Shown piece after piece: positions 15,223-25,304 of a stretch of 64,000 bases of DNA. The stretch is taken from assembly GCA_034440255.1 (NCBI GenBank), contig JAWXBU010000154.1, positions 1-64,000 of the forward strand, read 5' to 3'. The notes beneath the pieces were generated by a model, which was not told where the DNA came from, did no database searches, and saw nothing but the letters and a program-made list of their open reading frames with translations. Both the position numbers and the translations under genes were made by a program. Every line of letters begins with the position of its first letter. Position 1 is the stretch's first letter. This DNA comes from JAEUIA01 sp034440255. GTDB lineage: Bacteria > Planctomycetota > UBA1135 > GCA-002686595.

Positions 15223-17772
15223 ATGTCGACCGCGCACCGCTCGACCTTCACACCCGAAGCCACGGCGGCCTTTGCGGAGATCATCGCCCGTCACGACCGC
15301 GGCGATTCCATCGACTTCGAGCGCGAGTTCGCTATGCACACGGAGGTCGAGCGTGAGCTGCGCGCACTACACGCGAATTGGAAGGCGCTCGACCGACTGC
15401 TCGGCGGACTGCAAGTCAGTGAGTCAGCGATCGACGATCTCGAGCGCGAACTGAAGCACGTTCGCGCGCCGGTGGATGGCGAGACGCGCGCAGATCTCGA
15501 GCGTTTGTCGTCACCTGATCGAATGCGTCGGCGCTACACGGTTCGCGAACGACTCGCCCGCGGCGGAATGGGAGAGATCTGGCGCGTGTTCGACGCGGAC
15601 CTGCGTCGCGATCTCGCGATGAAGTTGATCCGTATGCGCGAAGGCGTCGGTTCGAATACGCCTGACGGGAGAATCCTGCGACGCTTCTTGTTCGAAGCCC
15701 GCCTGACGGGACGTCTCGATCACCCTGGCATCGTTCCCGTACACGACATCGGAGTCGACTCCGACGGTCGCGTGTATTTCACGATGCCGCTCGTGCGCGG
15801 ACGATCCTTGGCAGAGATCCTCGATCTCGCTCGTGACGAAACCTGCGGTTGGACGCTCTCGCGAGTGCTCGAAGTCGTGTTGAAGGTGTGTGACACGCTC
15901 GCGTTCGCACACGCGCAAGGTGTCGTCCATCGCGACTTGAAGCCGGCGAACGTCCTGGTGGGTCGCTTCGGCGAAACGTACGTGATGGATTGGGGATTGG
16001 CGCGCGTCTTGAGCGAGATCGAGGACGCAGATCGAGCAGAAATCGTCGGTACTGCGGCGTACATGTCGCCCGAGCAAGCGAAGGGCAATGCGGATGAAGT
16101 CGGGCCGCGCTCCGACATCTACGCGCTCGGCGCGATTCTGTACGAGCTTCTCGCCGGACGCCGACCGTACGCGTTGGTCGACGAGAGCTCCGGGCGAGCC
16201 GCGCTCGACGCGGTGCGAGCCGGCCCGCCGCCGAAGCTCGAGGATCTCGCCGTGGCGACGCCCGAACTCGTGGCGATCGCGAAGAAGGCGATGGTGCGGT
16301 CACCCGACGGTCGCTACGCGAGCATGGAAGCGATGGCGGAGGATCTGCGTGCCTATATGGAGGGCCGCGTCGTTACTGCGCACGAATTCGGACGCTGGCC
16401 GGAACTGCGCAAATGGATTGCGCGTAATCGCGTCCCGACAGCGATCGGTGCGACAGCCTTGATCGCTCTCGCCGGCGTCCTGTCGTGGTGGGGTTACTCG
16501 CAAGGTCGGGACGTCATCGAGATCCAGCGGCTGGGCGACTTGCGCCGCGTCGAAGAACTCGAAGAGCGCGCCGAGAATATGTGGCCGGCGATTCCAGCGC
16601 TGCAACCCGCATTCGAGCAGTGGTTGAGCGAGGCCCACGCTGTCGCGTCGCGCGCGTCAGCTCACGAGAACGAGCTCGCTGCGATGCGTGCCTCTGACGT
16701 CGACGTGTCCGACCAGGACGTCGCTTGGAAGATCGATGCGCTGGCGACGCTCGTCGATCGATTGAGTCGCTTCCGCGATCCGTACCCAGGGCTCGGCACG
16801 ATCGCGAGCGTGACGAAGCGTCTGTCGGATGCGCGGCGCATCGCCGACGAGAGTCTCGTCGCGGCCGCCGAGTCATGGCGCGCAATCCTTGCGGACATAG
16901 CGAACGAACCTACCTATCGGGGGCTCGTGATGACTCCGCAGATCGGGCTCGTTCCGCTCGGCATTGATTCGGTGAGCAGGCTGCACGAGTTCGCGCACGT
17001 CGCGAGCGGGACGGCGCCGACCCGTGATTCGGCTGGAAAACTAGTGCTTTCCGACGCTTCGGCGATCGTCTTGGTACTGGTGCCGGGCGGGAGTTTTCAC
17101 ATGGGCTCCGTGGGAGCAGTGCCCGGGCAGCCATCCGGTCCGCGCACGGACACGAGCGCCGATGAAGCGGAGATGCCGCTGACCGAGGTGAGGCTGACAC
17201 CGTTCTTCGTCGCGAAGTTCGAGACCACCGAAGCCCAGTGGGCGCGCCTGACCATCGTCGAACGCGCCACGTCGTCGAACGTGTTGTTGCCAGCGCGTTC
17301 GCTCTCTTGGACGAGCGCCGAAAGCGCGCTCCGCCACGCCGGTTTGATTCTGCCTACCGAGGCGCAATGGGAGTACGCAGCGCGGGCGGGCACGACATCG
17401 CGTTGGTGGTGCGGGATCGAACCAGGTTCGCTGCGCGGCGCCGCGAACGGTGCGCGGGCCACGTTCGAACTGGAAGACGGCGAAGTGCAGCGCATCGACT
17501 CACTGCGCGCGAATCCGTTCGGGCTCGTGCATGTCCTGGGCAACGTCGGAGAGTGGACGCGCGAACCCTTCGCCGCGTACTCGAATGTGCCCACGAGCCG
17601 AGATGGAACGCGCATTTCGGCTGAGAACGGACTGCGTTGTGTGCGCGGGGGTGGTTTCAGGAGCCCAGCACAGCGCTTGCGTAGCGCTTCTCGCGAAGCC
17701 GTCGCGCGCGAAAACGTGAGTTTCGATATCGGCGTGCGCGCAGCCCGTGCGATCGACCTGCCTGGTCGGTAG
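15223..17772 (+). CDS. Membrane Ser/Thr protein kinase fused to FGE-sulfatase (SUMF1-like) domain
   Basis: 849 residues. A Hanks kinase spans about 105-380: GGMGEI Gly loop, AMKLIR with the Lys, VVHRDLKPANVLV near 236, DWGLAR in place of DFG near 255, and GTAAYMSPEQA. A membrane helix lies about 405-425. Beyond it, residues 620-845 carry an FGE-sulfatase fold: VPGGSFHMGS, LPTEAQWEYAARAG, NVGEWTRE and CVRGGGFRS with the closing GVRAAR. Kinase inside, FGE-like domain outside is the predicted topology. The ATG at 15223 has GAGG five bases upstream. The lipoprotein hydrolase follows after 10 nt, so the two are probably co-transcribed. Targets unknown. Confidence 0.92.
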   Translation: MSTAHRSTFTPEATAAFAEIIARHDRGDSIDFEREFAMHTEVERELRALHANWKALDRLLGGLQVSESAIDDLERELKHVRAPVDGETRADLERLSSPDRMRRRYTVRERLARGGMGEIWRVFDADLRRDLAMKLIRMREGVGSNTPDGRILRRFLFEARLTGRLDHPGIVPVHDIGVDSDGRVYFTMPLVRGRSLAEILDLARDETCGWTLSRVLEVVLKVCDTLAFAHAQGVVHRDLKPANVLVGRFGETYVMDWGLARVLSEIEDADRAEIVGTAAYMSPEQAKGNADEVGPRSDIYALGAILYELLAGRRPYALVDESSGRAALDAVRAGPPPKLEDLAVATPELVAIAKKAMVRSPDGRYASMEAMAEDLRAYMEGRVVTAHEFGRWPELRKWIARNRVPTAIGATALIALAGVLSWWGYSQGRDVIEIQRLGDLRRVEELEERAENMWPAIPALQPAFEQWLSEAHAVASRASAHENELAAMRASDVDVSDQDVAWKIDALATLVDRLSRFRDPYPGLGTIASVTKRLSDARRIADESLVAAAESWRAILADIANEPTYRGLVMTPQIGLVPLGIDSVSRLHEFAHVASGTAPTRDSAGKLVLSDASAIVLVLVPGGSFHMGSVGAVPGQPSGPRTDTSADEAEMPLTEVRLTPFFVAKFETTEAQWARLTIVERATSSNVLLPARSLSWTSAESALRHAGLILPTEAQWEYAARAGTTSRWWCGIEPGSLRGAANGARATFELEDGEVQRIDSLRANPFGLVHVLGNVGEWTREPFAAYSNVPTSRDGTRISAENGLRCVRGGGFRSPAQRLRSASREAVARENVSFDIGVRAARAIDLPGR

Positions 17773-17782
17773 GTTCGTCTCC

Positions 17783-18667
17783 ATGATGCGTTGGCTACAT
17801 TTCGTCTCGGTCGTCGTCGCGTGTGTGTCGACGATCGCGTGTGTTTCGTCGTCGCGCTCGTCGTCAGCCGGCGGAAACGGATCGGATCGCACCAGAGCGG
17901 CCGACGGAGCGTCGATCGCATTCCGTGTCGCGGGCAACGCTCACGGTGATCCGACCATCGTTTTCGTGCACGGATTCGGCTGCGATTCGACGTTCTTCGA
18001 TGCTGCGATCGCGCATGTGTCCCAGCGCCGACGTGTGCTCGCCATCGACTTGCCTGGCCACGGCGAAGCGGATGCGAAGCGCGTGAACTGGACGATGGAA
18101 GCCTTCGGCGACGACGTCCGTCGCGCGTGCGATGCGATCGGTGCCGAGCACGTGATCCTCGTCGGCCATTCGATGGGTGGACCCGTGATCTTGGAGGCGG
18201 CGCGAGAAATGAGCGGCCGCGTGCTAGCGCTGATTCCCGTCGACACGTTCCACGACGTCGACCGGAAACCAACTCAGGCTCAGATCGAACAACTCGTCGA
18301 AACCTGGCGCGCGGATTTCGCGGGGTCAGCGTCGGGCACGGTGCGAGGTTCGTTCCACCAACCGATCCGCGATCCAAAGTACGTCGACATGGTGATCACC
18401 AAGTTGACGGCGATGCAGCGCGACGTCGGGCTCGCGTTGCTCGATTCGATGTTCCACTACGATGTCAGTGAAGGGCTCGACAGCACGACGCTCCCGATTC
18501 GTTGCATCAACTCGGCCGAAGTACCGACGAATCTCGCCGCTGGCCGCAAGTACGCGAAACGATTCGACGTACGCACGATTCCCGAAGTCGGGCACTACTT
18601 GATGCTCGAGGACCCCGAGGCATTCAACGCGTTGCTCGACGCGGCGATCGACGAACTCGCGCGCTGA
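17783..18667 (+). CDS. Alpha/beta hydrolase lipoprotein
   Basis: 294 residues. A hydrophobic N-terminus with VVAC or TIAC lipobox candidates (Cys 14 or 20) suggests export and lipidation. The hydrolase fold follows: HGFG oxyanion region, nucleophile elbow GHSMGG (Ser about 130), and a C-terminal EVGHYLMLED placing the His. The ATG at 17783 lies 10 nt after the kinase stop with an AGGT before it. It overlaps the convergent Sel1 gene by 73 nt. Substrate unknown; it may be an esterase or epoxide-hydrolase relative. Confidence 0.85.
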   Translation: MMRWLHFVSVVVACVSTIACVSSSRSSSAGGNGSDRTRAADGASIAFRVAGNAHGDPTIVFVHGFGCDSTFFDAAIAHVSQRRRVLAIDLPGHGEADAKRVNWTMEAFGDDVRRACDAIGAEHVILVGHSMGGPVILEAAREMSGRVLALIPVDTFHDVDRKPTQAQIEQLVETWRADFAGSASGTVRGSFHQPIRDPKYVDMVITKLTAMQRDVGLALLDSMFHYDVSEGLDSTTLPIRCINSAEVPTNLAAGRKYAKRFDVRTIPEVGHYLMLEDPEAFNALLDAAIDELAR

Positions 18668-19833
18668 TCTGTACGTGAACGGCGCTCGATTTCGAGCTTC
18701 TCACCTGGCTCTAGCGCGCGCCCGAGCCGTTCGAGGTCCATTCTCGCCGCTTCGAATCCGGAGGCGACGGCAGCGCTGTACCAACGATGCGCCGCGATGC
18801 GATCGCGCTCGACGCCGCGTCCGTGTTCGTACATCAGGGCGAGTTTTGCTTGCGCCGCAGCGTGACCCTGCACAGCGGCGAGTTCGATCCAATGGAGCGC
18901 GCTGAATTCGCTGACCGCGACACCCGTTCCCTTCAAGTACATGAGCCCCAAGTCGTACTGCGCGGACGACAGACCACGGTTGGCGGCACGCTGCATCCAC
19001 TGCGCGGCACTCGCTGCCTCGCGCGGAACGCCGCAGCCCTCGACGTACATCTGAGCGAGCTTCGCTTCCGCGAGGGCGTCTCCTTGCTCGGCCGCGAGTT
19101 CGATCCACTGCGCGCCTTCCGCAAACGAACCTTGCTCGACCGACATCCATCCGAGGCGAAACTGCGCTTCGGGCAAACCCTGATCGGCCGCGCGTCGAAG
19201 CCAGCTCATGCCGAGCGATTCGTCCACATCGACTCCGTCGCCGCGAAAGTACATGAGGCTCGTGCGGTATTGCGCCGTCGGCGAGCCGGCATCTGCATCC
19301 GCGCGCGGATCGCGATCGTCGGGCTTCTCCTTCTCGAGAAGGGCGAGCACGCTCCGCGCCTTCTCATGTCCCTGTTCGGCAGCGAGCGTCAGCCACCGGA
19401 TTGCTTCAGCGCGGTCCTTCGGAAGTCCGCGCCCGATCAAATGCATGATGCCCAGATTGTGTTGGGCCGGAGCGAAACCTGCGGCGGCTGCGCGCTGGAA
19501 CCAGCTCACCGCCTCATCGTCGGAGCGTAGGACACCTGCGCCTGCATGAAAAAGGAGTCCGAGATTCGTTTGAGCTCCTGCATGACCGCGAGCCGCAGCA
19601 CGTCGGTACCAACGTGCGGCCTCGGACTTGTCCAGCCGCACACCGCGGCCTTCGTCGTACGCGAGTCCGGTGAGGAACTGCGACGCGGCGTCGCCGTCTT
19701 CAGCTGAGTTCGTAGAGTCCGTGACTCGCACGGAGTCGAAGTCCGGGGTCAGCGCGGTCGGCTGCGACACACACGACGCGAGAAGCGACGAAGAAACGAA
19801 GAAGAGCAGTGAGGTGTGCAGGGAGCGGAGCAT
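18595..19833 (-). CDS. Sel1-like repeat lipoprotein
   Basis: 412 residues. Lipobox SLLASC at residues 16-21. At least eight Sel1/TPR-like units are seen, each with the A..YRxAA..G.a.AQ..Lg..y..G.GV pattern (for example WYRRAAARGHAGAQTNLG and WMQRAANRGLSSAQYDLG). Such proteins scaffold protein complexes in the envelope; no partner can be named. The C-terminus is Ser-rich and low complexity, in the part antisense to the hydrolase gene. A short palindrome GGAAC-T-GTTCC at 19846-19856 sits just upstream of the start and could be a regulator site. Confidence 0.88.
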   Translation of the reverse strand: MLRSLHTSLLFFVSSSLLASCVSQPTALTPDFDSVRVTDSTNSAEDGDAASQFLTGLAYDEGRGVRLDKSEAARWYRRAAARGHAGAQTNLGLLFHAGAGVLRSDDEAVSWFQRAAAAGFAPAQHNLGIMHLIGRGLPKDRAEAIRWLTLAAEQGHEKARSVLALLEKEKPDDRDPRADADAGSPTAQYRTSLMYFRGDGVDVDESLGMSWLRRAADQGLPEAQFRLGWMSVEQGSFAEGAQWIELAAEQGDALAEAKLAQMYVEGCGVPREAASAAQWMQRAANRGLSSAQYDLGLMYLKGTGVAVSEFSALHWIELAAVQGHAAAQAKLALMYEHGRGVERDRIAAHRWYSAAVASGFEAARMDLERLGRALEPGEKLEIERRSRTDQRASSSIAASSNALNASGSSSIK

Positions 19834-20108
19834 TCACCCGCTATCGGAACTGTTCCTATCGAGCTTGAGATCAAGAAAGATTCACGATGGGCCTTTCCTC
19901 GCAGTGAGACCGCGAATCACCGGTGCCTTGGTGAAGATTCGATCAACGCACTGGGCCAAGCAACTCACCGTCGTGCGTTTCGGCGCGGAACGCACAGGGA
20001 TTGTTCTTCATCACGATCGACCGGCCGGTTCACGGGATCTTGACGCGAAGAACATACCCTCCGCGCTCTCGCCCACGCGATGCAGAGCTCCGACCAGGAC
20101 CAGTACAG

Positions 20109-23024
20109 ATGCGGCTAGTCGTGACGACGTGGAGGGCGATGCTCTGGGCATTGCTCGTGTTCCTTACCCCGACATTCATCACGGCTCAGACATCACAACC
20201 GCCGGGCTCGATCCGCGGTGTCGTGAGCGATGGGGACTTCGATCTGCCGCTCGCGGGCGCTGCGGTCGTCGTCGTCGAAACGGGAGCGAGCGTTCGAACA
20301 GGCGATCAAGGCAATTTCCTGATCGAACAGGTCGCACCCGGATCGTACACGCTCGTCTTTTCGAAGGACGGTTACGAACGCGTCGTTCGATCGGACGTGG
20401 TCGTGCAGTCGGGTCGCCTGACCGACGTCGATGCTGTACTCACTGGCGAGTTCACGGACATGGACGAGTTCCTCGTCCAGGACATCCTCCAACTGGGCGC
20501 TGGTTCGGAAGGCTCGCTACTGCGATTGCGTTTCGAGAGCTCGACGATTCTGGACTCGATCGGCTCGGACCTCATGAGTCGCGCGGGTGCGAGCGATGCA
20601 GCCAGCGGTCTGCGTCTCGTCGCCGGCGCATCCGTGTCGAACGGGAAATTCGCAGTCATTCGCGGCCTTCCCGATCGCTACGTGAGTTCGCAGATGAACG
20701 GCGTTCGTCTACCCAGCGCGGACGAGGACAAGCGCGCTGTCGAACTCGATCAGTTCCCTTCGGCTGTCATCGAGAGCATCCAAGTCTCCAAGACATTCAC
20801 ACCCGACCAACAAGGTGACGCTTCCGGCGGAGCCGTGAATGTTCGGCTCAAGGGGATTCCCGACGAGACCAGCTTCCAGATCAAAGGTCAGATCGGGAGC
20901 GACACGGAGAGCTTCGGCAACAGCTCATTCCTCGAGTTCGACTCGGGTCCGCGCAGGATCCAAACAGAGAATCTCGGTTCGAACTGGGAAGGGACATTCG
21001 CGCCTGAGCGCACGGACGCGCCCATCGATCACAAGTTCGCCGTGTCGGGTGGTGGGAAGCACGTCTTCGACAACGGTGTCAAGGTCGGCGGCTTCGTGAG
21101 CCTTTTCTACGAGCGCGACAGCTCGTTTCGCGACGACGGCCGAGACGATTCGCTGTGGGTGGAAACCCCCGGAGCGCAGCTCACGCCTCAGGCCTTCCAA
21201 GGAAGTCCGACGGACGGCGATTTCAAGACATCGCTGTTCGACGTGACGCGTGCGAGCCAGTCGTTGCGCTGGGGTGGACTGGGGACATTCGGTGTCGAGA
21301 CCGAAAACCACAGAGTTGGACTGACTTATCTTTTCACGCGTTCCGAAGAGGACACGGCTACCGTCGCCACGGACACGCGCGGCAAGGCTTACTTCATCGA
21401 CCTGAACGATCCCTCGAGTGCTCCGTTCCTGCGCACGGACACTCTGGAGCACAGCGAGCGCGCCACGCACACGCTTCAGCTCGGCGGTCGACACGTCTTG
21501 CCGTTCGAAGGATTTTCCATCGGCAACAAGGTGAAGTTCAAGAAGCCGGAGTTCGATTGGTCGGTCGCGGAGAGCTCAGCGCTGCTCGATCAACCGGACA
21601 AGCGGCAATTCGGTGCACTGTGGCGTGCGTCGCCGACTGGAACAGACGGTCTGTGGCTCCCGTACAAACCTGCGGCGAACTTCACGATCGGGAACGCTCA
21701 GCGGATCTTCAAGCGCATCGACGAGGACAGCGAGCAGTACGCGCTGAACCTCAAGCTGCCCTTCGAGCAATGGTCCGAAACCGAAGGCTACGTGAAGCTC
21801 GGAGTCTTCCGCGACAAGGTCGATCGCAAGTTCAACCAGGACACCTTCAGCAACTTCGGCGACACAGGCCCGACGCAGACGTCCGAATTCGACGATCCCT
21901 GGAGCGTCGGCTTTTCGTCTCAGGTCCATCCGATCACGTCATCCAACTCCGACGTCGATTACACCGGCCAACAAGAGATCTCGGCGTCGTACGGCATGTT
22001 CGAGCTGCCCCTCACTCCGAACTTCCGAGTGCTTGCGGGAGCGCGTATGGAGTCCATCGACATCGGCATCCAGAACATCGCTGAGGGCGACGCAGAGTGG
22101 TATCCGCCGGGGACTTCGGTCGGAATCGACTTACAACCCGGAGATGCAGACGTCGCGTTCTCGCAAGACGACTTGCTCCCTGCGGTGGGGCTCACCTACA
22201 CAGCCGGCAAGGTGGTGACGATTCGCGCCAGCTACAGCGAAACCGTCGCGCATCAAACTTTCAAGGAACTCACGCCCATCATTCAGCAGGAGTTCCTGGG
22301 CGGCCCCATCTTCATCGGCAATCCGTTCTTGCAGATGAGCGCGCTGCAGAACTACGACGTGCGCGTCGACTACGCGCCTTACGAGGGAAGTCTCATTTCG
22401 GCATCGGCGTTCTTGAAGCACGTTGAGGATCCGATCGAATACGTCCAACGAGGCGCCTCCTTCAACTTCAACACGGCGGTCAATTATCCGAAGGGGAGCC
22501 TGAAGGGCATCGAGCTCGAGGTGCGCCAGAATCTAGGTCGGTTCAACAGCGGTCTCGACGGCCTAGCGGTCGGAGCGAATGGCACGCTCATCGACTCGGA
22601 GGTGACGCTGCCCGACAACGAGGCTGCGGTCTTCGCATCCAATATTCTCCAAGTGCCGTTCACGACTCGCGACATGACCGACGCGCCTGAACACCTTTAC
22701 AACTTTTATGTCACTTACGACATCGAGTCGACCAAGACTCAGTTCGCCTTGTTCTACACGGTCCAGGGCGACACCTTGGTCGCCGGGGCAGCGAACGTGG
22801 CGAACAACTTCGTGCCGAGCGTTTACGCCAAAGAGTACGGCACCTTGAATTTCAGCCTCTCACAGGGGTTGAGCGAGCACGTCAAGCTCCAGATACAGGC
22901 CAAAAACCTCACGAATCCCGACATCGAAGAGGTCTATCGGTCCAGCTACATCGGGGACGATGTCACTAAAACCTCCTACTCGAAGGGACTCGAGTTCACG
23001 CTCGGGTTGACCATCAGCTTCTAG
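20109..23024 (+). CDS. TonB-dependent outer-membrane receptor
   Basis: 971 residues. Signal peptide about 1-26, then a CarboxypepD_reg-like domain (IRGVVSDGDFDLPLAGAAV...GSYTLVFSKDGY, about 32-100), a plug domain (VIRGLPDRYVSSQMNGVRLP; FPSAVIESIQVSKTF; DASGGAVNVRLKG), and a beta barrel ending in an aromatic-rich strand LEFTLGLTISF with terminal Phe. It would import a large or scarce ligand using TonB energy. It leads a block with its own energy transducers, downstream by 6 nt. The ATG at 20109 precedes a typical signal peptide; the longer open frame upstream does not. Ligand unknown; no Fur box seen directly upstream. Confidence 0.92.
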   Translation: MRLVVTTWRAMLWALLVFLTPTFITAQTSQPPGSIRGVVSDGDFDLPLAGAAVVVVETGASVRTGDQGNFLIEQVAPGSYTLVFSKDGYERVVRSDVVVQSGRLTDVDAVLTGEFTDMDEFLVQDILQLGAGSEGSLLRLRFESSTILDSIGSDLMSRAGASDAASGLRLVAGASVSNGKFAVIRGLPDRYVSSQMNGVRLPSADEDKRAVELDQFPSAVIESIQVSKTFTPDQQGDASGGAVNVRLKGIPDETSFQIKGQIGSDTESFGNSSFLEFDSGPRRIQTENLGSNWEGTFAPERTDAPIDHKFAVSGGGKHVFDNGVKVGGFVSLFYERDSSFRDDGRDDSLWVETPGAQLTPQAFQGSPTDGDFKTSLFDVTRASQSLRWGGLGTFGVETENHRVGLTYLFTRSEEDTATVATDTRGKAYFIDLNDPSSAPFLRTDTLEHSERATHTLQLGGRHVLPFEGFSIGNKVKFKKPEFDWSVAESSALLDQPDKRQFGALWRASPTGTDGLWLPYKPAANFTIGNAQRIFKRIDEDSEQYALNLKLPFEQWSETEGYVKLGVFRDKVDRKFNQDTFSNFGDTGPTQTSEFDDPWSVGFSSQVHPITSSNSDVDYTGQQEISASYGMFELPLTPNFRVLAGARMESIDIGIQNIAEGDAEWYPPGTSVGIDLQPGDADVAFSQDDLLPAVGLTYTAGKVVTIRASYSETVAHQTFKELTPIIQQEFLGGPIFIGNPFLQMSALQNYDVRVDYAPYEGSLISASAFLKHVEDPIEYVQRGASFNFNTAVNYPKGSLKGIELEVRQNLGRFNSGLDGLAVGANGTLIDSEVTLPDNEAAVFASNILQVPFTTRDMTDAPEHLYNFYVTYDIESTKTQFALFYTVQGDTLVAGAANVANNFVPSVYAKEYGTLNFSLSQGLSEHVKLQIQAKNLTNPDIEEVYRSSYIGDDVTKTSYSKGLEFTLGLTISF

Positions 23025-23030
23025 CACCCC

Positions 23031-23819
23031 ATGAAACGATTCACTCGAAAGAACTGGGCCATGATCGCCTTCGCCGGCGTTCTAGGGCTCGTAACGACGG
23101 GAGCGATGGCCAGTGGTGAAGAGACCAACGCCACGCTCGACGACACACGGGCCGTGCTCGGCAAATGGATCGAGACGCAGCAGATCATTGCTCGCGAGCG
23201 CAATGACTGGCAGCAAGGTCGCGAGATCCTGGGCGGACGGATCGACTTGATGAGGAAGGAGTATTTCGTTCTCAAGGACAAGATCGATCAGGCGCGAGTG
23301 GTTCTGAAGGACGGCGAGGCGAAGAGACTCGCCTTGAAGAAGGAGGAAGACGAACTCCAAGCCACTTCGACCCAGCTCACGACCGCAGTGACTCGGCTCG
23401 AGGCAGACGTGCGCCGTCTCCACAAGTCGCTCCCTGAACCGACTCAGAAGCGACTCCAGCCTCTGTATCAGCGCATTCCCGAAGACACCGCGACGACGCG
23501 TGTGACGGTGGCCGAGCGGTTTCAGAACGTCATCGGAATCCTGAACGAGGTCAACAAGGACAACAGCGACCTCAAGGTCGAATACGAAGTGCGCAATCTC
23601 GCCGACGGCAGGCCGTCCGAAGTGCGCACGATGTACCTCGGATTGGCGCAAGCCTACTACGTCAGTCCGGGTGGCGAGGCGGGCATCGGAAAGCCGAGCG
23701 TCGATGGTTGGAAATGGCAGACGTCGAACGTGATCGCGAAAGATGTCCTGACCGCTTTGGACATCATCCAAGGCAAACACTCTCCCGCATTCGTCTCCCT
23801 TCCTGTGAGCATCCAATGA
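23031..23819 (+). CDS. DUF3450 family periplasmic coiled-coil protein
   Basis: 262 residues. Signal peptide to about residue 28 (AMASGEE). A long coiled coil (about 45-135) is followed by a compact C-terminal domain with YLGLAQAYYVS. DUF3450 proteins accompany TtpC/ExbB-type TonB energising complexes in Gammaproteobacteria. Starts 6 nt after the receptor stop, and its TGA overlaps the next ATG (ATGA). Confidence 0.82.
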   Translation: MKRFTRKNWAMIAFAGVLGLVTTGAMASGEETNATLDDTRAVLGKWIETQQIIARERNDWQQGREILGGRIDLMRKEYFVLKDKIDQARVVLKDGEAKRLALKKEEDELQATSTQLTTAVTRLEADVRRLHKSLPEPTQKRLQPLYQRIPEDTATTRVTVAERFQNVIGILNEVNKDNSDLKVEYEVRNLADGRPSEVRTMYLGLAQAYYVSPGGEAGIGKPSVDGWKWQTSNVIAKDVLTALDIIQGKHSPAFVSLPVSIQ

Positions 23820-25294
23820 ACTGCTTCAAATACCTCTACGGTGTCGCGCTGCTCGCCACGCCGGGGTTTGCACAAGAACAGGCTCCGACTGCGGCTCCCC
23901 ACGAATCCGTCACGAAGATCGCAGCCTCGGCAGGACTCGAGCTCCAAAAGAGCACGGCCGAGCTCAATGCACTCCGTGAGCAGATCGCGAACGACAAACT
24001 GCCGCTGGCTCAAGAGATCACGGCTCTCGAAGAACTCCTGACCCAGGTTCGTCGAGAGAACGATCAAGTCACACGGCAGGTCGACGAGGGCAAGCTCGAC
24101 ATCACGAATGCCAAGGCGATCATGAAGGCTCGTGTCGACGAGCTGACTTACGTCGGGAACTTCCTCGACGAGTATTCACGTACGCTCGAGACGAAGCTCC
24201 ACGTCAGCGAACTCCAACTCTACGGTGATGCGCTGACGGCGGCCAAGCAGGCCACCGAGAACAAGACGCTCACGATGGGCGAGCGATTCGAGCGCCAACT
24301 CGCCTTCGTCGAGCTGTCGACGAAGCGACTGTTCGATTCGATCGGCGGTGTGCGCTTTCCGGGAACGGGTGTCGATCAGCAAGGCGCTGTGATCGAGGGG
24401 CAGTTCGCGCTGCTCGGGCCGATCGCGTTGTTCGCAGCCAAGGTCGGTGGTGTCGCCGGAGTCGTGATTCCGCAGACAGGCTCGTTGAATCCTTTGATCA
24501 AGCCGCTCGAAGGTGCGTTCCAGATCGGCCTCAGTTCGCTCGTGCTCACGGGCGAAGGATCGGCGCCGTTGGATCCGTCTCGCGGCGGCGCACTCAAGGC
24601 GCTCGTCCAACGCACGAACATCATTCACATCTTCGAGAAGGGCGGCCCGATCATGTGGCCGCTCCTCGTCGCCTCCATCCTCGCTCTGACTACCGTCATC
24701 GAGCGGTTGATCTTCCTCGCGAGTGAAAAGAGGCGTCGCGATCCCAACCAGCTGGAGAACTTCTTCGCCACGGTCAAACGCGGTGATTTGGATGCGGCGG
24801 TCCATCAGGGCGGCACATCGAAGTTCTTCGTGGTCCGAGCGCTCACCTACGCTCTCGGGCACAGAGAGAGTTCGCTCGGCAACGCTCTCGACTATGCCAA
24901 GGCCAATGAGATGAAGCGCTTCACTCGTGGCATCCCAGTGCTGGACACGGTCATCACTCTTGCACCATTGCTCGGTTTGCTCGGTACGGTTACGGGCATG
25001 ATGGGATCCTTCTCCATCATCGGTGGAGACCTGAGTTCGCCGGGCGCCATCACGGGCGGTATCGCAGAAGCCTTGATCGCCACCGCATTCGGCTTGGGCA
25101 TCGCCATCACGTGCCTGCTGCCGTTCAACTTCCTGAACGCACGCTTGGATGAAGCTCAACACGAGCTGGATTCAGCAGCGTCGCAGCTCGAGATGATGTT
25201 GCAGACGCAGCCGACGCCGACGTCGGGCACGACGCCTGCTGCTCCTCACCCGACTCCTGCTGCACAGCACCGTCACGAATACGCCAAGACCTGA
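23816..25294 (+). CDS. exbB: TtpC-like MotA/TolQ/ExbB proton channel with long periplasmic N-terminus
   Basis: 492 residues. Signal peptide (1-19), coiled coil (about 40-110), and a periplasmic region precede the MotA/TolQ/ExbB domain at about 276-480 with three membrane helices; GPIMWPLLVASILAL and TLAPLLGLLGTVTGMM are the hallmark segments. Ordinary ExbB is about 240 residues or less; the extra N-terminus is typical of TtpC from three-component TonB2 systems. No separate short ExbB is present, so this protein probably serves as the channel by itself (inference). The Pro/Thr-rich tail (470-492) is low complexity. Confidence 0.9.
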   Translation: MNCFKYLYGVALLATPGFAQEQAPTAAPHESVTKIAASAGLELQKSTAELNALREQIANDKLPLAQEITALEELLTQVRRENDQVTRQVDEGKLDITNAKAIMKARVDELTYVGNFLDEYSRTLETKLHVSELQLYGDALTAAKQATENKTLTMGERFERQLAFVELSTKRLFDSIGGVRFPGTGVDQQGAVIEGQFALLGPIALFAAKVGGVAGVVIPQTGSLNPLIKPLEGAFQIGLSSLVLTGEGSAPLDPSRGGALKALVQRTNIIHIFEKGGPIMWPLLVASILALTTVIERLIFLASEKRRRDPNQLENFFATVKRGDLDAAVHQGGTSKFFVVRALTYALGHRESSLGNALDYAKANEMKRFTRGIPVLDTVITLAPLLGLLGTVTGMMGSFSIIGGDLSSPGAITGGIAEALIATAFGLGIAITCLLPFNFLNARLDEAQHELDSAASQLEMMLQTQPTPTSGTTPAAPHPTPAAQHRHEYAKT

Positions 25295-25304
25295 GGACGA
25301 GCTC

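Noticed and set aside
20001..20108. N-terminal extension of the TonB receptor frame
   Set aside because: Residues are Arg/Pro-rich and precede a normal signal peptide that starts at 20109.
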